A DNA stretch of 64,000 nucleotides from Acinetobacter sichuanensis (GTDB taxonomy: Bacteria; Pseudomonadota; Gammaproteobacteria; Pseudomonadales; Moraxellaceae), in NCBI RefSeq assembly GCF_003024515.2, contig NZ_PYIX02000007.1:1-64000 (forward strand). Direction: 5' to 3'. Below are positions 1 through 9,845 of the stretch, one piece after another. Each line of letters opens with the position of its first letter. Within the stretch, counting starts at the first letter, position 1. The notes under the pieces were generated by a model that saw nothing but the letters and a program-made list of their open reading frames with translations, was not told where the DNA came from and did not search any database. The position numbers and the translations under genes were made by a program.

Positions 1-8
1 CCTGAGCT

Positions 9-3000
9 ATGAGAAAAATATTAAAAGATTTAGTGGAAAACATAAATCTTCCTGAAGATGAGTTTTTGGATCAGGATCCAGAAATTTTAGAAATTTTCGT
101 GGAAGAGATTGAGGAAATCATTGAAAACTTGCAGCCTTTGCTGATTCAATGGTTACAAAACCCTTCAGATGCAGAGCTTTTGACAGTCATTCGTCGTAAC
201 TTTCATACTTTGAAAGGTTCAGGACGTATGGTCGGGGCAAAATCATCAGGAGAGCTGGCATGGACTGTTGAAGACACTTTAAATCGTGTCATTTCAAAAG
301 CTGTGGTTCTGTCTGTACCTGTGCAGCATTATGTAAATGCTGTATTTAATGTTTATAAGTTTAAACTTTATGATGATTTTAAAAAGCCTCAACCGCATCG
401 TATAGATTTCAGACCGCTTGTTTTGTTAGGACAGCAAATTCAGCAAAATATCAGCGTGGAGCCTGCGTTAGAAGAACTGTTGCTTCTGTCTGAACAATTG
501 AAGAGTGCGTCATTTATTACAGGTTTAGAATACTCTACTGAGGTTGAGTCTGAAGCTGTTGAATCGCCTGATGAGGCTGTTACAAGTCTAAGTTTAGCTG
601 AGGATTCTGTTGTTATAGAACAACCACAAGCTGCGCCAAAACAACCAGAAGTGAGTGTATCTACACCATCAACTTCACTTGAGAATCACAAGGAGGCGGT
701 TGACGAAGCTGAGGATCGTCGATTTCTGGCCGAGACTATTGCAATCTTTATTGAAGAGTCTGAAGAACATCTGGAAGCAGTTGACACGTTCTTAAGCATA
801 GAAAACCACACATCTGACCACTATAATCGTTTAATCCGCGCATTGCATACTTTGCGCGGTAGTTCCGCGATGGCACATGTTGATGATGTATTTCATGCAA
901 GTAGTAAAGTTGAACAGTTGTTTAAAGTCTTGTTAAAAGATGATACTCAACACAGTACAAATGAAAATGCTTTATTGACACATTATACTGAGTTTGTTCG
1001 CGACTATTTACATACTTTAGGTCGTGAAAATAGTGGTGAGCAACAACAATTAATTTATCAAAAGTTTAATGATGCTTGGGATCGTTATGACTTCCAAACT
1101 GAATATTTTGAGCACAATGATCATCAGCAAGACCTTGTTTCACAACTTGTTGAGTTGAATATTGAACACTTGCTTGATGCAGAGTTTGATTTTGATCAAA
1201 GAGCGAAGGCGGAATATCCTCAGTATTTTGAAAGCCTAGTGCAAGAAGCAAGTGTGTTAATTGAACACACAGATAATCGTGCTGCACATGGTATTTATGA
1301 AATTAGCCTTGCTTTGAAAATGGCGTATGAGCAAGTTTTGGCACACCAGGACTTGTTAAATACAGATTATGTTTTTGAGCTTTTTAATCAAGCACATCAA
1401 GAATTTATTCATTTATTTGATGCCTTGGCTTCTGGTCAGCGTGTTGTACTAAATGAAAATAGTCAGCATATTTTAGAACAGCTACACGATTATGTAACGC
1501 AAGATTTGGAGTTGCTCACAGCGCCAAATGTTGATGCTATTGTAGAACCTAGAACAGAAAGTATTGAGCCTGTTTCAGGTTCGGCATTAGAGTTAAATAC
1601 AAACCAAATTTTTGCCTTAATTTCCAAAGACCAACAATACCTGCAATCTGCTGAAAGTTTTCATGATTTTGATGAAGAAGTATTGGATATTTTCCTTGAG
1701 GAAGCGGACGAATTATTGGTTGGAATTGATCAAGATTTAGCTGCATGGTTTGCAGATGCTCAAGATTTAACATCATTAAACAATCTAATGCGTTATTTGC
1801 ATACCCTTAAAGGGGGAGCAAATATGGTTCAGGCGGAGCATATCGGTTTGATTGCCCATCACCTTGAATCGATTTATGAGCGAATTATTAAGCAGCAGAT
1901 TCCTGTTGATAAAAGTTTGATGCAAACTATTCGTATGGTTCAGGATGATATTGCTGAACGTATACAACTTATTCGTGAAAAAGGCGTTGATTATCCAGCA
2001 GTTCATGTTTTAGAAATTTTAAATGCAATTGAAAAACAACAACCAATTGCAGCAGTGAGCATGGATGATTTTGATGACGCCACTTCGGAACAATTAGAAT
2101 CAGAAAAAACAACGATAACATCTGAGAGTTTGACCTCTGCAAGTCAAACTAATCTAGAAAATGAAAAAGCGATATTTTCTGATGCTGAGCCTTTAATAGC
2201 TCAAGACTCAGTAGTCGAAGATGTTGTATATGCAGCATTTGTAGAAGAGGCAGAAGAGCTTTTAGTTCGTGCAAATGAAGCACTTGAACAATGGTTTGAT
2301 GAGCGTAGTAACCGTAGTTTATTATTACAATTACAACGTATTGCCCATACCTTAAAAGGTGGGGCAAAAATGATTAATGATATACAAATTTCAGATATTG
2401 CATATGAACTAGAAAATACTTTTGAACGTTTTGGCTTATATAATTTTAACTCAAATGCTTATGATCATTTAATTTCTAAGGCATTAAGTTGGTTAAAAAA
2501 TGCCATTCTATTGCAAAAGTATGATTTATTTGAATCAATCAAATTAAGCCTTAAAAATATTCAGTATGTTGATGTTTCTGTGCAGTTACCTGAAAAAATC
2601 ACAGGTGGTGATGTTTTTTGGGATAATCCAACTGTTGAATTTGTGCAAGGTGATGGCACAGAACCTCCTTCAATGTTGGGTGAATGGGGGCAGATTGAAA
2701 ATACTGAAAATAGCAATGAGATGATTCGTATCTCGGCAGATCTCATTGAGAAAATGATTGATTTGTCTGGTGAAAATTCCATTAACCGTTCACGTATTGA
2801 AATGGACTTGGGGCAATTTGGTAATACTTTGCAGGAAATGGAACTTGCGATTCAGCGTTTGGCTGACCAGTTGCGTCGAATGGAAGGTGAGTTAGAGTCA
2901 CAAATTATTGCAAAACATGGTGATTCAACAGCACGTTATGCAGATTTTGACCCTTTAGAGATGGATCAATATTCTTCTTTAAACCAACTGTCTAAATCTC

Positions 3001-4538
3001 TTGCAGAATCTGCATCGGATTTAATTGATTTTAAGACAACGTTATCTGAAAAAATTCGTGATACAGAAGGATTATTATTACAACAAGCGCGTATTCAAGC
3101 AGAAATCCAAGAAGGTTTAATGCGCACACGTCTTGTGCCATTTACGCGTTTATTGCCACGTTTACAACGTTTAGTTCGTCAAACGTCTTCGACTTTAAAT
3201 CGTCCAACTGAGTTAATTGTTCACAATACAGAAGGCGAATTAGATCGAAATATTCTTGAAAAGTTAATGTCCCCATTGGAGCATATGCTACGTAATGCAA
3301 TTGACCATGGAATTGAAGACATTGCAACACGTGAACAGTTTGCTAAACCGACTACGGGAAGGATTGAGTTAAATATTAGTCGTCAAGGTACAGATGTTCT
3401 GGTTGAATTTAAGGATGATGGTAAAGGGATTGATCCAAAGATTATCAGAACCAAAGCCCTGCAAAGTGGTCTAATTCAAGCGGATCAAAATCTGTCAGAT
3501 GATGAAGTATTACAATATATTTTCCATCATGGCTTTAGTACTGCACAACAAGTCACACAAATTTCAGGTCGTGGCGTTGGCTTAGATGTTGTGCAAAGTG
3601 AAATTAAATCTTTAGGTGGTCAAGTTAGTGTTGCTTCAATCTTAGGGCAAGGTTCAGTATTTACGATACGTGTACCAACTACAGTGGCGGTAAGTGATGC
3701 GTTGATGGTAAAAGTTGGCGATCAGCAATTTGCAGTACCATTATCACAAATTGATCGTATCGTTCGTATTGCACCAAGCACATTGGAAGAATATTTCAAT
3801 AGTAAGAAAGATCGTTTTGAAATAGATCAGCAGTCTTATAACTTGCGTTATTTGGCAGAGTTTGTTGCTCACCAACCAATGCCTCGTTTCTCAGGTGTTG
3901 CGCATTCATTGCCTGTGCTTTTGATCAAAAATAATAGTGGTAAAAATACAGCATTATTGGTTGATCAATTAATTGGCTCACGATCACAAATTGTTGTAAA
4001 ACCTATCGGTAAGCAGTTTACTTCGATTGGTGCTGTTGCAGGTGCCACCATTTTAGGTGATGGTCAAGTTTGTTTAATTTTAGACGCACAAAATATTGCT
4101 CGTCAGACATTAAGTCAAAAACGTCAAGTCACCAAAGATCAACGTGAGTTAACACGTAGTCGTGATCAACGTCATTTAGTGATGATTGTCGATGACTCTG
4201 TTACAGTTCGAAAAGTTACTTCTCGTTTGCTAGAGCGTCATAATTTTGATGTGATTACTGCAAAAGATGGTGTGGATGCTATTGAACAGTTGGAAAATGT
4301 TAAACCAGATTTGATGTTACTTGACATTGAAATGCCACGAATGGATGGCTTTGAGGTAACGAATTGGATTCGACATCATGAGATTCATCATGAATTACCA
4401 ATTATCATGATTACCTCTAGAACAGGTGAAAAACATCGTGAGCGAGCATTTAGCTTAGGTGTCACGAACTATATGGGTAAACCGTTCCAAGAAGCAGATT
4501 TATTGCAAAATATCCAAAATTTGTTGGTTGTACAATAA
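9..4538 (+). CDS. chpA: ChpA/PilL hybrid chemotaxis histidine kinase (type IV pilus Chp system)
   Basis: Hybrid CheA-type sensor kinase of the Pil-Chp pathway, which controls type IV pilus twitching and surface-linked signalling at the inner face of the membrane. Four Hpt domains are visible, each with the HTL(K/R)G phosphotransfer motif: H66, H280, H598 and H780. They are followed by a CheA dimerisation segment (about 915-1040), an HATPase domain (N box NAIDHG about 1095-1105, then DDGKG and GRGVGLDVV), a CheW-like domain (about 1230-1370) and a C-terminal receiver domain with phospho-acceptor D1439 and conserved K1491. The 1,509 residues are much shorter than Pseudomonas ChpA but fit the Acinetobacter form. 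An in-frame TGA at 3-5 fixes the start at or after position 6, so the gene appears complete although its promoter and pilGHIJ neighbours lie outside. The stop codon overlaps the ribosome-binding site of the next gene, so the two are co-translated. Confidence 0.95.
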   Translation: MRKILKDLVENINLPEDEFLDQDPEILEIFVEEIEEIIENLQPLLIQWLQNPSDAELLTVIRRNFHTLKGSGRMVGAKSSGELAWTVEDTLNRVISKAVVLSVPVQHYVNAVFNVYKFKLYDDFKKPQPHRIDFRPLVLLGQQIQQNISVEPALEELLLLSEQLKSASFITGLEYSTEVESEAVESPDEAVTSLSLAEDSVVIEQPQAAPKQPEVSVSTPSTSLENHKEAVDEAEDRRFLAETIAIFIEESEEHLEAVDTFLSIENHTSDHYNRLIRALHTLRGSSAMAHVDDVFHASSKVEQLFKVLLKDDTQHSTNENALLTHYTEFVRDYLHTLGRENSGEQQQLIYQKFNDAWDRYDFQTEYFEHNDHQQDLVSQLVELNIEHLLDAEFDFDQRAKAEYPQYFESLVQEASVLIEHTDNRAAHGIYEISLALKMAYEQVLAHQDLLNTDYVFELFNQAHQEFIHLFDALASGQRVVLNENSQHILEQLHDYVTQDLELLTAPNVDAIVEPRTESIEPVSGSALELNTNQIFALISKDQQYLQSAESFHDFDEEVLDIFLEEADELLVGIDQDLAAWFADAQDLTSLNNLMRYLHTLKGGANMVQAEHIGLIAHHLESIYERIIKQQIPVDKSLMQTIRMVQDDIAERIQLIREKGVDYPAVHVLEILNAIEKQQPIAAVSMDDFDDATSEQLESEKTTITSESLTSASQTNLENEKAIFSDAEPLIAQDSVVEDVVYAAFVEEAEELLVRANEALEQWFDERSNRSLLLQLQRIAHTLKGGAKMINDIQISDIAYELENTFERFGLYNFNSNAYDHLISKALSWLKNAILLQKYDLFESIKLSLKNIQYVDVSVQLPEKITGGDVFWDNPTVEFVQGDGTEPPSMLGEWGQIENTENSNEMIRISADLIEKMIDLSGENSINRSRIEMDLGQFGNTLQEMELAIQRLADQLRRMEGELESQIIAKHGDSTARYADFDPLEMDQYSSLNQLSKSLAESASDLIDFKTTLSEKIRDTEGLLLQQARIQAEIQEGLMRTRLVPFTRLLPRLQRLVRQTSSTLNRPTELIVHNTEGELDRNILEKLMSPLEHMLRNAIDHGIEDIATREQFAKPTTGRIELNISRQGTDVLVEFKDDGKGIDPKIIRTKALQSGLIQADQNLSDDEVLQYIFHHGFSTAQQVTQISGRGVGLDVVQSEIKSLGGQVSVASILGQGSVFTIRVPTTVAVSDALMVKVGDQQFAVPLSQIDRIVRIAPSTLEEYFNSKKDRFEIDQQSYNLRYLAEFVAHQPMPRFSGVAHSLPVLLIKNNSGKNTALLVDQLIGSRSQIVVKPIGKQFTSIGAVAGATILGDGQVCLILDAQNIARQTLSQKRQVTKDQRELTRSRDQRHLVMIVDDSVTVRKVTSRLLERHNFDVITAKDGVDAIEQLENVKPDLMLLDIEMPRMDGFEVTNWIRHHEIHHELPIIMITSRTGEKHRERAFSLGVTNYMGKPFQEADLLQNIQNLLVVQ

Positions 4539-4547
4539 GGAGTTATG

Positions 4548-5009
4548 ATGTCTAAAAATGGAAGTGGGTCTATTTTAGATCAAACTAACACACAGGAACT
4601 TCAGCACCTCATTACTGTGTCAACAGGTTTTATTGATGCATATATTATTGATTGCTATGGAAAAGCAGCAATGTTATTGCCTCAAAATATTGTTATTTCA
4701 GCACTTGATAGTCCAACACAAGTTAAAAGCGTAGAGTGGCATGAAACAAAGTTGCCAACTTTTCGAGTGAGTGATCCAAATACGACTTTAGGGGTCGCTT
4801 TAGTGATTGAAGGTGAAGTTGCAAGTGAGCGTTTCGCCTTATTATGTAATGAAATGCCTCGTTCAATTCGTTTACGTATTTCTGAAGTGATTGATGAGGA
4901 ACAGCAATCTCTAGATGAAACAATTTTATATCTGGTTCGTGTTGGAGCACAGCAGTTCCATATTCCAAATCTCGTTAAAATTCAAAAACGATTAGGATTA
5001 ACATCTTAA
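4548..5009 (+). CDS. CheW-like protein, probable ChpC of the Pil-Chp operon
   Basis: Small soluble protein of about 153 residues, placed where ChpC (a second CheW-type adaptor) sits after ChpA in other Pil-Chp operons. The N-terminal half (FIDAYIIDCYGKAAMLLP, then a WHETKLPTFRV stretch) has the strand pattern of a CheW domain that couples receptor and kinase. The fold call is by eye and the family is divergent. Two adjacent ATGs exist at 4545 and 4548. The GGAG at 4539-4542 lies only 2 bases from the first but 5 from the second, so 4548 is the better start. The gene follows chpA by a few bases and ends at a strong hairpin, making it the last gene of the operon. Confidence 0.7.
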   Translation: MSKNGSGSILDQTNTQELQHLITVSTGFIDAYIIDCYGKAAMLLPQNIVISALDSPTQVKSVEWHETKLPTFRVSDPNTTLGVALVIEGEVASERFALLCNEMPRSIRLRISEVIDEEQQSLDETILYLVRVGAQQFHIPNLVKIQKRLGLTS

Positions 5010-5040
5010 AAAAAAAGGAATGCTTAAGCATTCCTTTTTT
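5010..5040. terminator. Bidirectional terminator between chpC-like gene and dapE
   Basis: A perfect inverted repeat (GGAATGC, loop TTAA, GCATTCC) is flanked by an A-run on the left and a T-run on the right. It can therefore stop transcription from both convergent genes. Confidence 0.9.
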
Positions 5041-5054
5041 ATGAATATCAATTT

Positions 5055-6203
<1,149 letters not shown>

Positions 6204-6304
6204 TCATCAAAAAGAAAGGATATAATAGAGAAGATCGATTAAATTGAAAACAAAAAGCGCAATTGCTTTGATTAATTATAAAAATTTTATTTGAGGTATC
6301 ATTT

Positions 6305-6335
6305 AAAAAGCCTTATCAATAGGATAAGGCTTTTG
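6305..6335 (-). terminator. Rho-independent terminator of the entericidin-like gene
   Basis: The stem AAAAGCCTTATC / GATAAGGCTTTT has a loop of about 5 bases and, read on the minus strand, is followed by a T-rich run. It lies 17 bases beyond the stop codon of the small lipoprotein gene. Confidence 0.85.
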
Positions 6336-6351
6336 GTGTTTTTTGTGAAAA

Positions 6352-6492
6352 TTACAGTTTATTTTCAACTTTTTCAGCAGAATTCGTCACAGCATTACCT
6401 GCTTTAGAAACATCTTGACCAGCCCCTTTAATGGTATTACAACCAGTCAGAACGAATGCTAATACAACAGAAGCAGCTAAAACTTTTTTCAT
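6352..6492 (-). CDS. Entericidin A/B-family small lipoprotein
   Basis: A 46-residue peptide, below usual ORF cut-offs. It begins MKKVLAASVVLAFVLTGCN, a lipoprotein signal peptide with lipobox LTGC, followed by a short NTIKGAGQDVSKAGNAV segment and an AEKVENKL tail. The cysteine followed by N-T-I-K-G-x-G-x-D is the hallmark of the EcnA/EcnB entericidin family. The mature peptide would be about 29 residues, anchored in a membrane. Entericidins are described as an antidote/toxin lipoprotein pair in E. coli; only one gene is present here, so a toxin role is not shown. Three consecutive ATGs exist (6498, 6495, 6492); GGAG at 6499-6502 abuts the first and is best spaced for the third, chosen here. 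It has its own terminator. Confidence 0.88.
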   Translation of the reverse strand: MKKVLAASVVLAFVLTGCNTIKGAGQDVSKAGNAVTNSAEKVENKL

Positions 6493-6609
6493 CATCATCT
6501 CCAGTTAAAATTATTTTGATGCCTCATTAGCTTAAGGGAAATAAGAAGATTAAAACTATGATTGTTTGATGTACGCTTGGTTAAAATTCGTATTTTTTTT
6601 GCTTGATTT

Positions 6610-7458
6610 TTACACTTTTTGAACACGAATATCGGGTAGATGATGTTGACGATACATAAAAAATACGTGTTCATTTTCTTGTTTATATAGTCCACTTGTC
6701 CACCAATATGCAGTAGGTGAACTTTGTATTAAATCAGGGCAAATCCATTCATGCCTTTGAATACGATAAAATTTTTGATCTGGAATGTGATTTCCCCATA
6801 AGCCAAGCCGACGAGCAGGATTTACCCAATCATTCAGTTGCTTTGGAAAGTGGAGTGCTGGATAGTAAAGTTGTCCTTTTAATACTGCATAGCGTTGTTG
6901 AATCTGATGGTTTTCTACTTGCTGGAACTGAAACTGTTTTGAAGTAAAATGCTGTAATTTTCTTAAAAGCGTATCTTGTCGATTAAGACCATACCAGTGC
7001 TTAAGTTGGAAGTCTGCCTCAGCTAAATAATATTTTAATGCCACTTCCCAGTGTTCAACTTGTTGAGTTTTTTGATTCAAAATTAAAAAATCAATTTCAC
7101 CTAGCGTTTGTGAACCTTGAAAAATTTGAATGCTATGTCCTAATAATTGAAAGTGATGAAAAGCATGATCTTTGAGCCAAAACCACATTAAGTATTCAAA
7201 CCGTAAACCTAGGCGTGTGCTTTTGAGTTGTTTAATAAAATCAATTAATTCAGTAGGATCTTGATCTAATTGTTGTAAACGACCTTCATATTGTTGATAG
7301 AGCTGTTGCCACATTGCAGAATCATGCAGTTGAAATGAATATTGGCAAGAGAGTTCAGTTGGGATTTGATGAATGATATTAGGACTTGCAATAGCAAAAG
7401 CTAATTGTCTCACGATTGGGGTGTTAAAGACCAACCAAGGTTCAAAGTAATTAGACAT
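6610..7458 (-). CDS. DUF1853 family protein
   Basis: A 282-residue cytoplasmic protein beginning MSNYFEPWLVFNTPIVRQLA, the pattern of the uncharacterised DUF1853 family (W, then T-x-x-V-R-x-L-A near the N-terminus). The central part has LGRRFEY-like and GEIDFLI blocks (here LGLRFEYLMWFWL and GEIDFLILNQ, roughly residues 90-140). With HWEVALKYYL these resemble a PD-(D/E)xK nuclease core (E...D...E-x-K/A-x-K), but no function is established and this reading is inference. The reading frame can be extended 7 codons to a TTG at 7479; the ATG at 7458 fits the family start better. Monocistronic, divergent from the DUF454 gene. Confidence 0.8.
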   Translation of the reverse strand: MSNYFEPWLVFNTPIVRQLAFAIASPNIIHQIPTELSCQYSFQLHDSAMWQQLYQQYEGRLQQLDQDPTELIDFIKQLKSTRLGLRFEYLMWFWLKDHAFHHFQLLGHSIQIFQGSQTLGEIDFLILNQKTQQVEHWEVALKYYLAEADFQLKHWYGLNRQDTLLRKLQHFTSKQFQFQQVENHQIQQRYAVLKGQLYYPALHFPKQLNDWVNPARRLGLWGNHIPDQKFYRIQRHEWICPDLIQSSPTAYWWTSGLYKQENEHVFFMYRQHHLPDIRVQKV

Positions 7459-7554
7459 AAATAACGCCAAAATTTGCAAGCATGATAAGAAAGAAAATAC
7501 AGAGTTAATTTTAAAACATATATACTAACCTAATTCATGCTTTTGAGTTGGCTT

Positions 7555-7935
7555 ATGAGAGTCTTGTTTTGGCGTAGTCTAGTCATTATTTTTATTGTAC
7601 TAGGATTTATTGGTGCATTATTGCCGGGCATGCCAACAACTGTTTTTCTTATTCTTGCATTGTGGGCAGCTTCGAAAGGATGGCCTCAAATGTATGAATG
7701 GTTACTGAATCATCCTAAATATGGGCAAAATTTAAGAGCATGGCAAGAAAATGGCACAGTGCCACGCAAAGCAAAATGGTTTGCGACTATGATGATGAGT
7801 TTTAGTGGAATACTCATGTTATTTACCAATGCACCTTTAGCAGTCAAAATTTTTACCAATGGCACAATGTTGTGTGTTGCAATTTGGCTTTGGCGACGTC
7901 CAGAACCTAAAAAGGTTAAAATAAATACACATTAG
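7555..7935 (+). CDS. DUF454 (YbaN-like) small inner-membrane protein
   Basis: About 126 residues with the DUF454 signature GFIGALLPGMPTTVFLILA, followed by WAASKGWPQMYEWLLNHPKYGQ. There are two hydrophobic segments near the N-terminus and two more at about 80-115. Family members are inner-membrane proteins of unknown role. The frame also opens at an ATG at 7537, adding MLLSWL. Neither start has a convincing ribosome-binding site, and alignment to YbaN-type proteins (M-(K/R)-x-x-x-W) favours 7555. It lies between a divergent DUF1853 gene and the tRNA cluster, with no visible terminator. Confidence 0.85.
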   Translation: MRVLFWRSLVIIFIVLGFIGALLPGMPTTVFLILALWAASKGWPQMYEWLLNHPKYGQNLRAWQENGTVPRKAKWFATMMMSFSGILMLFTNAPLAVKIFTNGTMLCVAIWLWRRPEPKKVKINTH

Positions 7936-8201
7936 TCTTTCTGTATTTCATGATGATATTTGAGAGATCATGAAAATACTGACCATTTTATGAGTATTGG
8001 AATAGGTTAATTCCATCTAGCATTTAAAAAATGAGAGATATTTGCATTAGATTTTTAAAATAAGTATGAAAAAGAAAATATAAAGTGAAAGTTTTTTATT
8101 GATAAATAGATAAATAATAAACAAAAAAGTATAAAAAACCTCAAAATGATCTATTTTTTAATCACTCAGACCTAAAAAGTTAAAATGATGGAGAAAAGCG
8201 T
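7936..8201. other. AT-rich intergenic region before the tRNA cluster
   Basis: No open frame with a ribosome-binding site is visible. The stretch is very A/T-rich and may act as an upstream promoter element for the strong tRNA promoter that follows. No other structure was recognised. Confidence 0.6.
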
Positions 8202-8229
8202 TTGACACGCTGTAAAGATTCTCTATAAT
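8202..8229 (+). promoter_or_regulatory. Sigma-70 promoter of the tRNA(Val)/tRNA(Asp) cluster
   Basis: TTGACA at 8202-8207 and TATAAT at 8224-8229 are both perfect consensus, separated by 16 bases. The first tRNA begins 26 bases after the -10 element. This is the best promoter visible in the window and suits a highly expressed stable-RNA operon. Confidence 0.9.
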
Positions 8230-8255
8230 GCACCTCACAAACGATGAAGTCGTTA

Positions 8256-8331
8256 GGGCGCTTAGCTCAGTTGGTAGAGCGTCTGCCTTACAAGCAGAAT
8301 GTCGGCGGTTCGATCCCGTCAGCGCCCACCA
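8256..8331 (+). tRNA. tRNA-Val (UAC), copy 1
   Basis: A 76-base cloverleaf with acceptor GGGCGCT / AGCGCCC, D-loop AGCTCAGTTGGTAGAGC, anticodon loop CTTACAA (anticodon TAC) and T-loop GGTTCGATCCC. The encoded CCA ends the gene. Confidence 0.97.
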
Positions 8332-8356
8332 AGCTTTAACGTTGAGAATATAAAGT

Positions 8357-8433
8357 GCAGCGGTAGTTCAGTTGGTTAGAATATCGGCCTGTCACGCCGA
8401 GGGTCGCGGGTTCGAGTCCCGTCCGCTGCGCCA
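8357..8433 (+). tRNA. tRNA-Asp (GUC), copy 1
   Basis: A 77-base cloverleaf with acceptor GCAGCGG / CCGCTGC, anticodon loop CTGTCAC (anticodon GTC), T-arm GCGGGTTCGAGTCCCGT and encoded CCA. It follows copy 1 of tRNA-Val by 25 bases. Confidence 0.97.
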
Positions 8434-8479
8434 CTTAAATCTCATCTCGTTTGTGCCACAATAGCAACATTGTGTAAAT

Positions 8480-8556
8480 GCAGCGGTAGTTCAGTTGGTT
8501 AGAATATCGGCCTGTCACGCCGAGGGTCGCGGGTTCGAGTCCCGTCCGCTGCGCCA
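8480..8556 (+). tRNA. tRNA-Asp (GUC), copy 2
   Basis: Sequence identical to copy 1 over all 77 bases including CCA. It directly follows another tRNA-Asp, breaking the otherwise alternating order. Confidence 0.97.
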
Positions 8557-8576
8557 TTTACTTATTACGCTTTTGA

Positions 8577-8652
8577 GGGCGCTTAGCTCAGTTGGTAGAG
8601 CGTCTGCCTTACAAGCAGAATGTCGGCGGTTCGATCCCGTCAGCGCCCACCA
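8577..8652 (+). tRNA. tRNA-Val (UAC), copy 2
   Basis: Identical to tRNA-Val copy 1, with anticodon TAC and encoded CCA. It is only 20 bases behind the preceding tRNA-Asp. Confidence 0.97.
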
Positions 8653-8684
8653 TAATTTATACTGAAAAGTATAAATGCCGCAGT

Positions 8685-8761
8685 GCAGCGGTAGTTCAGT
8701 TGGTTAGAATATCGGCCTGTCACGCCGAGGGTCGCGGGTTCGAGTCCCGTCCGCTGCGCCA
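8685..8761 (+). tRNA. tRNA-Asp (GUC), copy 3
   Basis: Identical to the other tRNA-Asp copies. It is preceded by CGCAGT, the same short leader seen before copy 4, and followed by a small hairpin spacer also found after copy 4. Confidence 0.97.
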
Positions 8762-8870
8762 TTTTCCTAATTCCTGAGATTAGGTAAAATGAAGAATTTG
8801 ATTTTTAAAGTGTTACGTTATAAACTTTAAAAGTCTATTTAATAAAATAGTCTAACTATTTTATAAATCA

Positions 8871-8946
8871 GGGCGCTTAGCTCAGTTGGTAGAGCGTCTG
8901 CCTTACAAGCAGAATGTCGGCGGTTCGATCCCGTCAGCGCCCACCA
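8871..8946 (+). tRNA. tRNA-Val (UAC), copy 3
   Basis: Identical to the other tRNA-Val copies. It is separated from tRNA-Asp copy 3 by a 109-base spacer containing a CCTAAT...ATTAGG hairpin. Confidence 0.97.
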
Positions 8947-8991
8947 TATTATTTAAGTTTTAAAAATTTACTTTGAGTAAATTATCGCAGT

Positions 8992-9068
8992 GCAGCGGTA
9001 GTTCAGTTGGTTAGAATATCGGCCTGTCACGCCGAGGGTCGCGGGTTCGAGTCCCGTCCGCTGCGCCA
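8992..9068 (+). tRNA. tRNA-Asp (GUC), copy 4
   Basis: Identical to the other tRNA-Asp copies. It lies 307 bases after copy 3, the period of the tandem Asp-Val unit. Confidence 0.97.
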
Positions 9069-9168
9069 TTTATCCTGATTCCTGAGATTAGGTTAAATAT
9101 AAGATTTATAAAGACTCTACTTTATTCATCTTTATCTCATAAAAATAGCATTGCTATTTTCTTTCTCA

Positions 9169-9244
9169 GGGCGCTTAGCTCAGTTGGTAGAGCGTCTGCC
9201 TTACAAGCAGAATGTCGGCGGTTCGATCCCGTCAGCGCCCACCA
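9169..9244 (+). tRNA. tRNA-Val (UAC), copy 4
   Basis: Identical to the other tRNA-Val copies; last gene of the cluster. No strong hairpin terminator is obvious in the 92 bases before the DUF2750 gene. Confidence 0.97.
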
Positions 9245-9336
9245 TATTCTCAATTTAATCTTTCGTATTCTATTTTTAAATTTTATAGATTTCCTGTATA
9301 CTTAGGTCATAACAAATTTAATTATATTAAACAAAT

Positions 9337-9801
9337 ATGCGAAATCCTTATCAACGCAAGTCTGCGTCGAACTCTCAGAAAGTCGTTGTTTCTGCTGAAG
9401 ATCAATACAAACAATTTATTTCTACAATTGTAAACCAAGCTAAGTTATTCGCTTTATATGATGAAGGTTGGGCGCTTTGTGCAACACCAACAGGTCAACA
9501 AGCATTTGCAGTTTGGCAAAGTCGTAGTTTGTCGCAACTCTTAATAAAAGATAATTGGGCACGTTATGCGATCAAAGAAATTGATTTAATTGCTTTTATT
9601 GAGCAAGTGATCCCATTCATTATGGAAAATAATACCTTACTGTCTATAGATTTGACACCTGAAGGGCAGAATATTTTAGTATCTGGAAATAAGTTTTTAA
9701 TAGATATTAAGAATTATTTATATAGCTTATATATAGAACAGCCTGCTTTATTCCAAAATAACCGTTTACCTCTGCCACGTAAAATTAGGATCCACCATTA
9801 G
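9337..9801 (+). CDS. DUF2750 domain protein
   Basis: A 154-residue soluble protein. After a basic N-terminus (about 20 residues) it shows the DUF2750 pattern: FISTIVNQAKLFALYDEGWAL, then FAVWQSRSLSQLL, NWARYAIKEIDLIAFIE and a closing LTPEG block that resembles ligand or metabolite sensor domains. The function of the family is unknown. The ATG at 9337 has only weak upstream purines and may be transcribed by read-through from the tRNA operon. Convergent with the YdcF-like gene. Confidence 0.8.
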   Translation: MRNPYQRKSASNSQKVVVSAEDQYKQFISTIVNQAKLFALYDEGWALCATPTGQQAFAVWQSRSLSQLLIKDNWARYAIKEIDLIAFIEQVIPFIMENNTLLSIDLTPEGQNILVSGNKFLIDIKNYLYSLYIEQPALFQNNRLPLPRKIRIHH

Positions 9802-9845
9802 ACAAATCCTAATTTAAAGGCTTAAACTGTATTTAAAATAAAAAT

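Larger units (their letters stand above)
8685..9244 (+). repeat. Tandem Asp-Val tRNA duplication unit (two copies)
   Basis: Two consecutive units of tRNA-Asp, spacer and tRNA-Val have a period near 300 bases. The spacers share recognisable sequence, not only the tRNAs: a TTCCTGAGATTAGG-containing hairpin occurs at 8766-8784 and again at 9074-9092, and CGCAGT precedes both Asp genes. The shared spacer points to duplication of a whole unit. Confidence 0.8.

Noticed and set aside
1066..1287. Antisense frames inside chpA and other large genes
   Set aside because: Shadows of a strongly coding opposite strand; no ribosome-binding sites or recognisable domains.
9..4538. chpA truncated at the left edge
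   Set aside because: An in-frame TGA at 3-5 precedes the ATG, and the length matches Acinetobacter-type ChpA, so it is considered complete.
8592..8777. Open frame across tRNA genes
   Set aside because: It runs through tRNA-Val and tRNA-Asp copies and is a by-product of their sequence.
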